From assembly GCF_014197135.1 (NCBI RefSeq), contig NZ_JACIFA010000011.1:47663-111662 (forward strand): 64,000 nucleotides of DNA. Direction: 5' to 3'. The position numbers were made by a program, and so were the translations under genes. How positions within the stretch are numbered: the stretch's first letter is position 1; every line of letters starts with the position of its first letter. A model generated the notes under the pieces. That model was not told the DNA's origin and did not search any database. It saw only the letters and a list, made by a program, of their open reading frames with translations. The DNA comes from Sphingomonas zeae. GTDB lineage: Bacteria > Pseudomonadota > Alphaproteobacteria > Sphingomonadales > Sphingomonadaceae. Shown piece by piece: positions 9,284-19,100 of this stretch.

Positions 9284-10047
9284 GCCTGCACCTGGTTCGC
9301 ATCGGCATCGACCCGCAGGCGCTCGCCATCTTCGCGGCCAAGCGACGGTTGAGCGACGACGACGCGGGCTATGCGCTTCACGCCGCGCTGGCGGCGCGGT
9401 TCGGACAGGCCGCCCCCCGCCCCTTCCGCTACCTGCCCGACCATGCGCGCGGTCCCCATCTGCTCGGTTATCACATGGATGGAGCCGCGCTGGCCGACGC
9501 CATCGCGCTGCCGCCCGCGGATGCGCTGCTGGCCGATCTGTTCACGGCACCCCAGGTTCAGGCGATGCCCGAAACATGGCGCGAGGGCGCTCGCTATGCC
9601 TTCGACATGCGTGTCCGCCCCGTGGTCCGCTTCGGCAAGACGATCCGCGCCGCCCGAGCCGAGCGCGCCGATGCGTGGCAGAGTCGGGCGGGCGAGATCG
9701 ATGCCTATGTCCATGCCTGCGAACGCGTGGCGGCGGAGGGTGGCGATACTGCCTTGGTCGATCGCGAGGCGGTCTATACCCAGTGGCTCGCCAAGCGGCT
9801 GGAGGGCGCCGCGACACTGGAACAGGCGACGTTGCGGGCCTTTCACCGCTCCCGCACCCGGCGCAGCACGCACGACACCAGGGGCGCGCGGACCCGCTCG
9901 GTCGAGGGGCCTGATGCGGTGATGACCGGCACACTGACCATCACCGATCCCCAAGGCTTCGCCAGGCTGCTGGCCAGCGGCGTCGGGCGTCATGCCGCCT
10001 TCGGCTATGGCATGATGCTGCTCTCGCCGCCGGGACGCGCCGGGTAA
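9280..10047 (+). CDS. cas6e: Type I-E crRNA endoribonuclease Cas6e (CasE)
   Basis: 255 residues from a GTG at 9280 overlapping the cas5 stop. Cas6e cuts the repeat hairpin to release crRNAs. GYALHAALAARFG aligns with the E. coli YQLHQGLWHLFP region, placing the catalytic histidine at about His34. The C-terminal glycine-rich loop GVGRHAAFGYGMMLL is the RNA-binding loop typical of the family, and FDMRVRPVVRFGK is the central RAMP strand. Substrate hairpins are present in the adjacent array (stem CCCCGC/GCGGGG). It overlaps cas1 by one base (TAATG). Confidence 0.93.
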   Translation: MSLHLVRIGIDPQALAIFAAKRRLSDDDAGYALHAALAARFGQAAPRPFRYLPDHARGPHLLGYHMDGAALADAIALPPADALLADLFTAPQVQAMPETWREGARYAFDMRVRPVVRFGKTIRAARAERADAWQSRAGEIDAYVHACERVAAEGGDTALVDREAVYTQWLAKRLEGAATLEQATLRAFHRSRTRRSTHDTRGARTRSVEGPDAVMTGTLTITDPQGFARLLASGVGRHAAFGYGMMLLSPPGRAG

Positions 10048-10964
10048 TGCTGTCCGGCCGCCTGGGGCTGGAGAAGGCACGCATCCCGCACGCCGACCGG
10101 CATGGGCTGGTCTGGTTGAAGCGCGGGCGGCTAGAGGTGGAAGACGGTTGCCTGCGTTTCGTGACGGCGGGTGGCGGGGCGATGGAGGCGGGCGACTATC
10201 AGATCCCCTATCACGCCATCTCGATCATCCTGCTCGGGCCGGGGTCGAGCGTCACCCATGACGCGCTGCGGCTGCTGGCGCGGCACGGCTGCGCGCTGGC
10301 CGCGATCGGCGACGGGGCGGTGCGCTTCTATACCGCGCCGCCATTGATGCCCGACAACTCGGCGCTGGCGCGTGCGCAGGTGCGGCGCTGGGCCGATCCG
10401 AAACAACGCATGGAGGTCGCCCGCGCCATGTATGCGATGCGCTTCGGCGAGATCGTACGCACCCGCGACATCGCGGTCCTGCGCGGACAGGAGGGTGCAC
10501 GGATCAAGCGTGCCTATGTCCTTGCCGCCGAGCGCCACGGCATCGGCTGGAATGGACGCCGCTATGACCGCGAGAACCCGGAAGCGGGCGACCTCGCCAA
10601 CCAGGCGATCAACCACGCAGGATCGGCGATGACCGCCGCCGCCTGCGTCGCGGTGGCCGCGACCGGCGCCATCCCCCAACTCGGCTTCGTGCATGAGGAT
10701 TCCGGGCAGAGCTTTGTCCTCGACATCGCCGACCTGTATCGCCACGACGTCCTGCTCGACATCGCGTTCGGCGCGGTGCGGGAAGCCCGTGCGCGCGGGG
10801 CCGCTCCGATCGAACGGCTGGTGCGCAAACGATCCGCCCTGCTCTTTCGCCAGCGTGGCGTGATCCCGGGCATGATCGACCGGATCAAGACCTTGCTGAT
10901 GCCAGGCGGTGTCGACGGAGAAGGTGACGGTGCGGACCAGCCGCCCGCTCCGGTCAATAGCTGA
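10047..10964 (+). CDS. cas1: CRISPR adaptation integrase Cas1, I-E type
   Basis: 305 residues. Cas1 with Cas2 inserts new spacers at the leader end. The metal-binding residues are present: Glu149 in GQEGARIK, His216 in GFVHEDSGQSF, and Asp226/Asp229 in LDIADLYR, aligning with E. coli Glu141, His208 and Asp218/Asp221. It overlaps cas2 by one base (TGATG). Intact adaptation genes and a long, near-uniform array suggest an active or recently active system. Confidence 0.96.
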   Translation: MLSGRLGLEKARIPHADRHGLVWLKRGRLEVEDGCLRFVTAGGGAMEAGDYQIPYHAISIILLGPGSSVTHDALRLLARHGCALAAIGDGAVRFYTAPPLMPDNSALARAQVRRWADPKQRMEVARAMYAMRFGEIVRTRDIAVLRGQEGARIKRAYVLAAERHGIGWNGRRYDRENPEAGDLANQAINHAGSAMTAAACVAVAATGAIPQLGFVHEDSGQSFVLDIADLYRHDVLLDIAFGAVREARARGAAPIERLVRKRSALLFRQRGVIPGMIDRIKTLLMPGGVDGEGDGADQPPAPVNS

Positions 10965-11290
10965 TGCCGCTGACCATGGTCATCACCCGCGACGTCGAAG
11001 ATCGCTATCGCGGCTTTCTGGGCTCGGCGATGCTGGAACTCGCGCCCGGCGTCTATGCCCAGCCCCGCATGAGCGCCGGCGTGCGCGCCCGCATCTGGAC
11101 CGTCGTCGAGGAATGGCACGCCCGCCTGCGCCGGGGCAGCATCGTGATGTGCTGGGCCGAATCCGCCGCCGCGGGTGGCCTGGGTCTCCTGACCCTGGGC
11201 GAGCCGCCCAAGGACGTGGTATCGCATGAAGGCATCCTGCTCGTGCGCCGCGCCTTGTCCTGCCGTAATCCCGCCGAACCGACACCGTAA
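10964..11290 (+). CDS. cas2: CRISPR adaptation protein Cas2, I-E type
   Basis: 108 residues: MPLTMVITRDVEDRYRGFLG and LELAPGVYAQPRMSAGVR, then IVMCWAE and GLGLLTLGEPPKDVVSHEG, match Cas2e (TMVVxxxVPxRxRGxLxxWLxExxPGVYVG). It forms the Cas1-Cas2 complex. It is the last gene of the operon and ends 60 bp before the first repeat. Confidence 0.94.
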   Translation: MPLTMVITRDVEDRYRGFLGSAMLELAPGVYAQPRMSAGVRARIWTVVEEWHARLRRGSIVMCWAESAAAGGLGLLTLGEPPKDVVSHEGILLVRRALSCRNPAEPTP

Positions 11291-11350
11291 ACCTCGGCTC
11301 GACAGAGGGTCTTTGACATTGTGAAGAAAATCAACGATCTGCCTGGCAGA
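11291..11350 (+). promoter_or_regulatory. CRISPR leader with an IHF-like site
   Basis: Only 60 bases separate cas2 from repeat 1. They are AT-richer than the surroundings. AATCAACGATCTG at 11329-11341 matches the IHF consensus WATCAANNNNTTR at all but one defined position. It ends about 10 bases before the repeat, close to where IHF bends the E. coli I-E leader for Cas1-Cas2 integration. TTTGACATTGTG (11312-11323) could hold a -35-like element. Leader orientation is supported by the decayed repeats at the far end. Confidence 0.6.
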
Positions 11351-14300
11351 GGCTCCCCCGCACACGCGGGGATGGTCCCTTCCTGGATCATATCACCACC
11401 ATTCACGGAACGGCTCCCCCGCACACGCGGGGATGGTCCCTTTTGCGCGAGCGCCTGCTCGCGACTGACGTTGGCTCCCCCGCACACGCGGGGATGGTCC
11501 CGTGATGGGGAGCGCCGCGTTCGTGCGCGTGATGGCTCCCCCGCACACGCGGGGATGGTCCCCTCTCGGGCCGCTCCTCGGCGCGCGTTCGGCGGGCTCC
11601 CCCGCACACGCGGGGATGGTCCCAGCGCTATCCTTCTTCCCCGGAGCCACCTCATGGCTCCCCCGCACACGCGGGGATGGTCCCCTCATCCCGCTTGCCA
11701 GAATAGGCCGGGCATGGGCTCCCCCGCACACGCGGGGATGGTCCCAAGCGCCAGCTCCGCATTTCCACCAATTTTGCGGCTCCCCCGCACACGCGGGGAT
11801 GGTCCCGATGCTTGCCGAAGCGGGGATCGGCTGCCGCGGGCTCCCCCGCACACGCGGGGATGGTCCGTAGCATGAGCATGATGGACCCGCGCCTCGCAAG
11901 GCTCCCCCGCACACGCGGGGATGGTCCATGGCGAATGTCGATCCGATGCTGTTCGATCTTGGCTCCCCCGCACACGCGGGGATGGTCCCATCCTCGTGCT
12001 TGCGCAAAGGCTGCTTTTTTGGGCTCCCCCGCACACGCGGGGATGGTCCCTCGGTACGGGCATCACGGTCGGGCGCCTGGACGGCTCCCCCGCACACGCG
12101 GGGATGGTCCCTGGAGAAACTGTCCAATGAAGCCCAGGCCGCCGGCTCCCCCGCACACGCGGGGATGGTCCCTTGTTCGGGGGGAGCTGATCGTCGACGA
12201 GGCCGGCTCCCCCGCACACGCGGGGATGGTCCCCCGTCCGCCGTGATCGTCGATAGCATGTCGGAGGCTCCCCCGCACACGCGGGGATGGTCCCGAACCA
12301 TTGCACCCGCAACGCTACGCGCCCGCGGCTCCCCCGCACACGCGGGGATGGTCCCTCAGGGCTTCGGCCATCCGTCGACCGGTGCGAGGCTCCCCCGCAC
12401 ACGCGGGGATGGTCCCCCATCCGGCCCGTGTCCCCATGGCCTTCCGCCGGCTCCCCCGCACACGCGGGGATGGTCCCCGAAGCCGTAGAGCCGATCGAAG
12501 CGCCTACGTGGCTCCCCCGCACACGCGGGGATGGTCCCCTGCGTGGGACCGAATAGAAGTCGGATGCCTGGGCTCCCCCGCACACGCGGGGATGGTCCCG
12601 CTTCGACACGCTCAGTCCTATCGTTTCGTGCGGCTCCCCCGCACACGCGGGGATGGTCCTTCGCCGTTCGTCGTCGTCGCCGAGCCGCTGAAGGCTCCCC
12701 CGCACACGCGGGGATGGTCCCTCGGCGAGGATCAGGCCGACGATCACGCCCGCGGCTCCCCCGCACACGCGGGGATGGTCCCGACACCAACCCCAAGACG
12801 GTCGCGGCCTTCCGGGCTCCCCCGCACACGCGGGGATGGTCCCTCGCCAAATACGTCCCGAACGATCCCTTCCCCGGCTCCCCCGCACACGCGGGGATGG
12901 TCCCTGGCGCTTGTACGACGCCTCGAGCTCGTCGAAGGCTCCCCCGCACACGCGGGGATGGTCCCCGCTTCGGCGGCGGGCTTATGTCGACGCTCGCGGC
13001 TCCCCCGCACACGCGGGGATGGTCCCTGCGCGCACTGGATCGGGAGCGAGAAGTCGAGGGCTCCCCCGCACACGCGGGGATGGTCCTTACAATGAGGTGT
13101 CCGTGCCGCACACCTTGTCGGCTCCCCCGCACACGCGGGGATGGTCCCGTCGCTGCGACGGGCCGCATGGGTAATATCGAGGCTCCCCCGCACACGCGGG
13201 GATGGTCCCCCCCGATGTGCGGGTCACGCGGCCATCGAGCCGGCTCCCCCGCACACGCGGGGATGGTCCCGGGCCGATCTGGAACGCCGCCTGCTGGAAG
13301 TGGGCTCCCCCGCACACGCGGGGATGGTCCCGGCGCTCAGCTTTTCCTGAATTTGCGTGCCGGGGCTCCCCCGCACACGCGGGGATGGTCCCCGCTAGCC
13401 CGCGATCGGACCGGCTGGCCGCACGGCTCCCCCGCACACGCGGGGATGGTCCCCGGGTTATCGCGACGAAGGGTGTGCTGATTATGGCTCCCCCGCACAC
13501 GCGGGGATGGTCCCTGCCACGGCTGCGTCCTCCCTGTGCCTCGTTGGGCTCCCCCGCACACGCGGGGATGGTCCTTATACAGCAGAGGCTCTCCGGCTCG
13601 CTCGCGAGGCTCCCCCGCACACGCGGGGATGGTCCCGAGGTCTAGGTCCCACCCACTCCCCATCCGCCGGCTCCCCCGCACACGCGGGGATGGTCCATCC
13701 AGGGCCATACCCAGGCTTCCGCAGAGGTCGGCTCCCCCGCACACGCGGGGATGGTCCCGATGATCACCTTTTACGGATAGCAGCCGAGGTGGCTCCCCCG
13801 CACACGCGGGGATGGTCCCTGACAATTCGCCCGATAACAGTATGCGGGATGGGCTCCCCCGCACACGCGGGAATGGTCCCGAAATGGGCGAGCGGGCAAA
13901 GAACACATTGTTGGCTCCCCCGCACACGCGGGGATGGTCCCTCGACCTCTGCACCGACACGCCAGTTCTTGAAGGCTCCCCCGCACACGCGGGGATGGTC
14001 CCTGGCGGCAGCACCGGTTGCTCTCCGTCGAACGGGCTCCCCCGCACACGCGGGGATGGTCCCGCGCGGACGCCTGCCCAATGATTAGCGTCAGCGGCTC
14101 CCCCGCACACGCGGGGATGGTCCCCCAACGCGGGCCGTGACCTTAGCCAGGCCATCGGCTCCCCCGCACACGCGGGGATGGTCCCTCCCCATAGGCCCGA
14201 TTGCAAATTTCGCTCTGGGCTCCCCCGCACACGCGGGGATGGTCCGATGGCCCCGGCCGCAATGGCGATTAGGCCGACGGCTCCCCCGCACACGCGGGGA

Positions 14301-15527
14301 TGGTCCCGATCCTAGATGCCTTCATCGCGTGGGGCATCAGGCTCCCCCGCACACGCGGGGATGGTCCCAGATCGAGACGATCGACAAGGCGCAGACTGAA
14401 GGCTCCCCCGCACACGCGGGGATGGTCCCCCACACAAGCGACGCCAGTTTGACGACGCGACGGCTCCCCCGCACACGCGGGGATGGTCCCGGCTGACCAG
14501 CATGGCGATGGTCGCAGAGGCTGGCTCCCCCGCACACGCGGGGATGGTCCCACGCCTGTGCCCGGTCGGAGCGCTCAACTTCCGGCTCCCCCGCACACGC
14601 GGGGATGGTCCCATGGCTCAGCCTTCCACGACCGAGATTTCGTCGGCTCCCCCGCACACGCGGGGATGGTCCCCCGGCCTGCTTTCTATAGAGGGCGACG
14701 TTATTGGCTCCCCCGCACACGCGGGGATGGTCCCGGCACCGCTGCCCGGCTTGACGTGCGAGTGTCGGCTCCCCCGCACACGCGGGGATGGTCCCGGATC
14801 ACCTCCTTCCGACTGAATGGCAGACGGGGCTCCCCCGCACACGCGGGGATGGTCCCAACACGCGCTTCGTCGACGGCTATTTCACGGGGGCTCCCCCGCA
14901 CACGCGGGGATGGTCCCTATCGACTGGCCTCGTATCGAGCTCGAATACTGGCTCCCCCGCACACGCGGGGATGGTCCCGTGTCGCGGTCGAGCCGCTGGA
15001 CCAGCCTACCGGCTCCCTCGCACACGCGGGGATGGTCCCATGTAAGGCATGCTTACAAGTTCCTGAAGCCAGGCTCCCCCGCACACGCGGGGATGGTCCC
15101 ACCCCTGCCCCTCTGATCGCATCCCGAGCCCCGGCTCCCCCGCACACGCGGGGATGGTCCCCAGTGGACGTTCCAGACGTCTTTCATGGTGCAGGCTCCC
15201 CCGCACACGCAGGGATGGTCCCCACCAATGGCCAAAGCCAAGCCCAGAACTGCCGGCTCCCCCGCACACGCGGGGATGGTCCCGCCGTATTGTCCCAATA
15301 CAGCTTCTGACCCTGGGCTCCCCCGCACACGCGGGGATGGTCCCCCACCTTGGCCCACGAACCCGGCCGAGATGCCGGCTCCCCCGCACACGCGGGGATG
15401 GTCCCGCCGTATTGTCCCAATACAGCTTCTGACCCTGGGCTTCCCCGCACACGCGGGGATGGTCCCCCACCTTGGCCCACGAACCCGGCCGAGATGCCGG
15501 CTCCCCCGCACACGCGGGGATGGTGCC
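11351..15527 (+). CRISPR. Type I-E CRISPR array, 69 repeats and 68 spacers
   Basis: 29-base repeats and 32-base spacers give an unbroken 61-base period from 11351 to 15499. The repeat begins GGCTCCCCCGC, has a loop ACAC between stem arms CCCCGC and GCGGGG, and ends ATGGTCCC; the last eight bases would be the crRNA 5' handle after Cas6e cleavage. Internal changes are few and mostly distal: repeat 42 (13852, G to A), 61 (15011, C to T), 64 (15194, G to A), 68 (15438, C to T) and terminal 69 (15499, TGGTGCC end). Base 29 is C in 62 repeats but G, A or T in repeats 9, 10, 22, 29, 37, 39 and 48. Leader end is at cas2. Open reading frames across the array on both strands are artefacts of the 61-base repetition. 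Confidence 0.99.
15255..15498 (+). repeat. Tandem duplication of two repeat-spacer units in the array
   Basis: Spacers 65 (15284-15315) and 67 (15406-15437) are identical, as are spacers 66 (15345-15376) and 68 (15467-15498). Two successive 122-base blocks (15255-15376 and 15377-15498) are therefore copies. They differ by one base in a repeat (GGCTTCCCC at 15438 versus GGCTCCCCC at 15316). This is recombination within the array, not independent acquisition. Confidence 0.95.
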
Positions 15528-15763
15528 TCGCCAGTACGCTCGATCGGGATCGGCACGCACGCCCCCCCACGCGAAGGGGCAATCGGATATCGGCGCTTTG
15601 TTCGTGAAGATCGGACACGAATGGCACTACGGCTTTCCGCGGTCCGCGGAAATTTTAGATCGCCACCGGCCCAATCTTCGGTGCGACCCGGGGGGCGCTT
15701 GACGGTCGCCACGACATCCTGTGCCGAACGCCTGATGCGCAGGGCACGACCGACAGTCGCCCC
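15528..15763. other. Trailer region after the array, no gene seen
   Basis: 236 bases between the last repeat and the 3' end of the minus-strand gene at 15764. At 15560, exactly one 61-base period after the last repeat, CCCCCC...CACGCGAAGGGG keeps a faint likeness to the repeat stem and may be a decayed seventieth repeat. No convincing coding sequence or terminator was found. Confidence 0.4.
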
Positions 15764-16123
15764 TCACCGCGCACGCCGCCCGACCAGCCGTGCCCAGGCT
15801 CGCCGACGCGCGGCGGGGTCGAGGGTCGCGAAAATCCGCCGTTCCCGCGCCGAGAGAGCAGAAATTTGCCAGCCATAGGCCGCCATGCATGCCTCCATCG
15901 TCTCATCCGGCGCGGCGCCCTGTCCGCCATTGTCGAGCCGTGCAGCACCGTCCGGGCGCTCCGCGCCCGCCGCCGGACCGGTGGTGATGAGCCGACATCG
16001 CCGCAGATCGCGCTCGACCTCAGCCAGCGTGGCGCCCGGCCGGTTGTAGAAAGTCAGCGGCACCGGATCGGCCACCACGGCCGATCCCGCCCCCACCATC
16101 ATCAGCAGGGCCGACGCGATCAT
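15764..16123 (-). CDS. Small secreted protein of unknown function
   Basis: 119 residues. The N-terminus MIASALLMMVGAGSAVVADP looks like a signal peptide with cleavage near AVVA. The mature part is short, basic at its C-terminus (AARRRAWARLVGRRAR) and has two Cys (RRCRLITTG, MEACMAAYGW) that could form a disulfide. It starts 22 bp after the autotransporter gene on the same strand and is probably co-transcribed with it. No family recognised. Confidence 0.6.
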   Translation of the reverse strand: MIASALLMMVGAGSAVVADPVPLTFYNRPGATLAEVERDLRRCRLITTGPAAGAERPDGAARLDNGGQGAAPDETMEACMAAYGWQISALSARERRIFATLDPAARRRAWARLVGRRAR

Positions 16124-16145
16124 GTCGTCGGCCCCGCCCGCCGCA

Positions 16146-19100
16146 TCAGAAGGCCAGCTTCAGCCCGGCGCGATAGGACTGGTTGCGGACATCGTCGCGC
16201 CCGACCGTCGAGTCCGCCGCCAGCGAGACGGTGGCACGGCCCGAGCGATAGGCGATACCGGCGCTGATCTCACCCCAGTCGCTGTCCTGACGCGCTGTCA
16301 GGAACCGGGCCTGCGCCCGCGTGCCGCCAGCGAAACCGGCGTTGAAATAACCTGGCTGCCCCTCGAAATCATGGACGAAATAGGCCGCGGCGAAGGGGCG
16401 GAAGCCGCCTTCGGTCGCATCGACCTGAAGCCCTGCCCGCCCCTGCACACTCAGGAAACGATCGCGGCCGTACATCAGCGCCGGGCCGGTACCCGTTTCG
16501 CCGGTAGGCGTGAAGTCGATGCTGCTGGTGCGGATCGCCACGCGCGGACCAAAGCGGACCGCCCCGCTGCCCTTCATATAGCTTGCCCCCACCTCGCTCG
16601 ACAGCGTCAGCGCGTTGTCGCGTGCCCGCAGGTCAAAGGGGGTGCCGACAAAATTGCCCTGCCGCCGGGTCGACGACTGGTACACGCCCGCGCCGAACTG
16701 CGCGTCGAGCGCCGGGCCGAGCGTACCGCCCAGACGTCCGTAGAGCGTACCCTGGATCAACTCGCCCTTGGCCGACTGGCCGAAGCGCTGGTCGCCATCG
16801 ATGTCGGAATAGGACAGGCCGAAGCCTAGCGCGGCGGTATCCGACACCCGCGCCTCTACACCGCCGGCGATGTAGAAACCATCGAACGGGTCGCGGCCGC
16901 CGACCGTGCCGGGCATGGCCGCGCCCGATCCGTCGACATACCCCCCGGCGAGATAGGCCAAGACATTGTCGGGCAGCATGTTTTCGCGAACCATGCTGGT
17001 CGGCGTGTCGCTGACCGTCTGGGGACGGCCGGGTGCGGCGATGGCGTTGGCGGCGAATTCCAGCGGCTTGCCGATCATCGCAACCGTCCCGCCCGCAAAA
17101 CCGTCCGGCGTCATGGCCGTAAGGCGATCGCGATAGAAACGCGCGATATTGTCGGTCGCGGTGGTGCCGATCGCGCGACGTGTCGTCTCGGCACGCGGCG
17201 CGATCGCTTCCAGCGCACCGCGGATCGTGCCGACGTCCTGAAGGTCGAGCAGGTCATAGGTGCCGCGCAGATTCGCATAGGCCGAGCGGTTGGCGTCGAG
17301 CAGCCGCGCATAGGCGGTCTGCACCGGCGTGGCCGCCACCACGCTGGCATAGGGCCTTGCCCCCACCGCCGCCGTCACCCGGCCCGCGGCATAGCTCAGC
17401 TCGGGATAGAGGATGGCGCTGAACGCGGTGGCGTTGGCGAAGCTGCCGGTGATGCCGTTGGACGCGGTGAGAATGGTGTAGCTGTCACCATAGCGCGGCA
17501 CGCGGTTGACCGGTCGCAGGGTGAGCGTGCCACCGCCGAGCACGATGTTGCGCGCACTCAGTTGATCCGAGGTGCCGCTGGGGCCGATATCTGCCACGAG
17601 CTGGCTGCCAGAGGCGAGCGTGGCGGTCCCTGCGACGTTCAGCGTGCCGATCGCCCCGGTGCTGCCGGGCGAGACGATGCCACCAGTGCCTGCGGTCAGT
17701 GTGGCGACGGTACCATTGCCGGCGACGATGCCGCCCGCCACCGCCGTCACTGCCGATCGGGTCAGGCTACCGTCGACGGTCAACTGCCCCTGCTCGACGC
17801 GGGTCGGACCGCTATAGCTGTTGGCCGCAGTCAGGATCAGCTCGCCGCCGCCCCGCTTGACGAGGCCGCCGATATCGTTGGGGAAGCCCGCCAGCACCTC
17901 GGCCGAATAGCGATCGCGTGCATCGGTGATGGAATTGCTCCAGATGTCGATCGTGCCCGACGCCACCGTGACCTCGCGCGTGTCGCGCAACGCGGTCGGC
18001 CCCCGCAGCGCCACCGCCATCTGCGGCGCGCCCCAGCCCGAGCGCAGGTCGACGCCCGGCGTGTCGAGGTCCTTGGAACTGGACACAAGAATGTCGGAGA
18101 TCAGCCCGGTGTTGTATTCGGGGAAATACTCCATCAGCAGCGCGGCGAAGCCGGAGATGTTGGGCGCCGCCATCGAGGTTCCGGTCAGCGAGGCATAACC
18201 GGGGCCGGTGAAGGTGATGTAGCGCTGAAGCTCGGCCGTGATGATGGCATTGGCCTGAGTCAGGACCGAGGAGGCGAAATCGCGTCCGACCAGCGCGACA
18301 TTGCCAGGGATCGTCAGTATTTGGGCCAGGCGGCTGGTATAGCCGTCGGGATCGGGTGTCACGAACCGCGCACCATAAGCCAGCGAGATGCCGACCGCCT
18401 GCTGCGCCACCTTGGTCCGCTCGGCATCCTCGTCGAAGAAGCGCCCCGACGCCTTGGCCGCTTCACGCCGGTTGAGATAGTCGTTGAGCACGCCCAGCCA
18501 GGCGTTGACCGCCGCGTTCTGCAACTGGGCCAGCGTGGTCGCGGCATAGATGCCCGGATACATGGCACGGGTATATTTGGCGCGAATCGCGGCGCCGTCG
18601 ATCGTGTAGGTCGCCGCCGAAGACACGACCGAACTGCCTGGCCCCGACACGCACCAGGTCGCGGTCTGGCCGCACAGGCTGGTGCTGGCGGCTGCCGTGC
18701 CGTTCGCGAGATAATTGGTGACGGACAGCCAGTTGGAGCGCAGCCGCAGGTCGTTGAGCGGCGTCACCGCATCGATGCTGGCATGGACGCCCGATCCGTT
18801 GCCCGCCGAAAAGACGACCAGCACGTCGTTTTTCAGGACCGGATCGTAAAAGCCGTCCAGCGTCTGCTGAAACGCCGCGCGCGCCTGTGACGGGGTCAGC
18901 GTATAGGGCTGGGTCGCGGTCGAACCCCAGCTGTTGTTGATGATCCGAACCCGCCCGGTATTGGCGAGCGCCGGTATATTCTCCTGCGCGGTCGCGACCA
19001 TGACGTCGTCGAGGATCTGGTCGCGCCACCACAGAAAGTCGCCCGCTGAGAAATTGGTCGTCGCCGACAGGATGTTCGCGCCGAAGGCGTTGCCGAACAT

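Noticed and set aside
14796..14808. Spacer 57 begins GGATCACCTCCTT, identical to the 3' end of 16S rRNA
   Set aside because: Only 13 bases match and the next bases diverge, so a self-targeting or rRNA-derived spacer is not supported. A search of the full 32 bases would decide.
11351..15527. Many long open frames on both strands across the CRISPR array (proteins rich in PPHTRGWS or CGGAP-like repeats)
   Set aside because: They follow the 61-base period; their repetitive protein comes from translating the repeat in several frames, not from genes.
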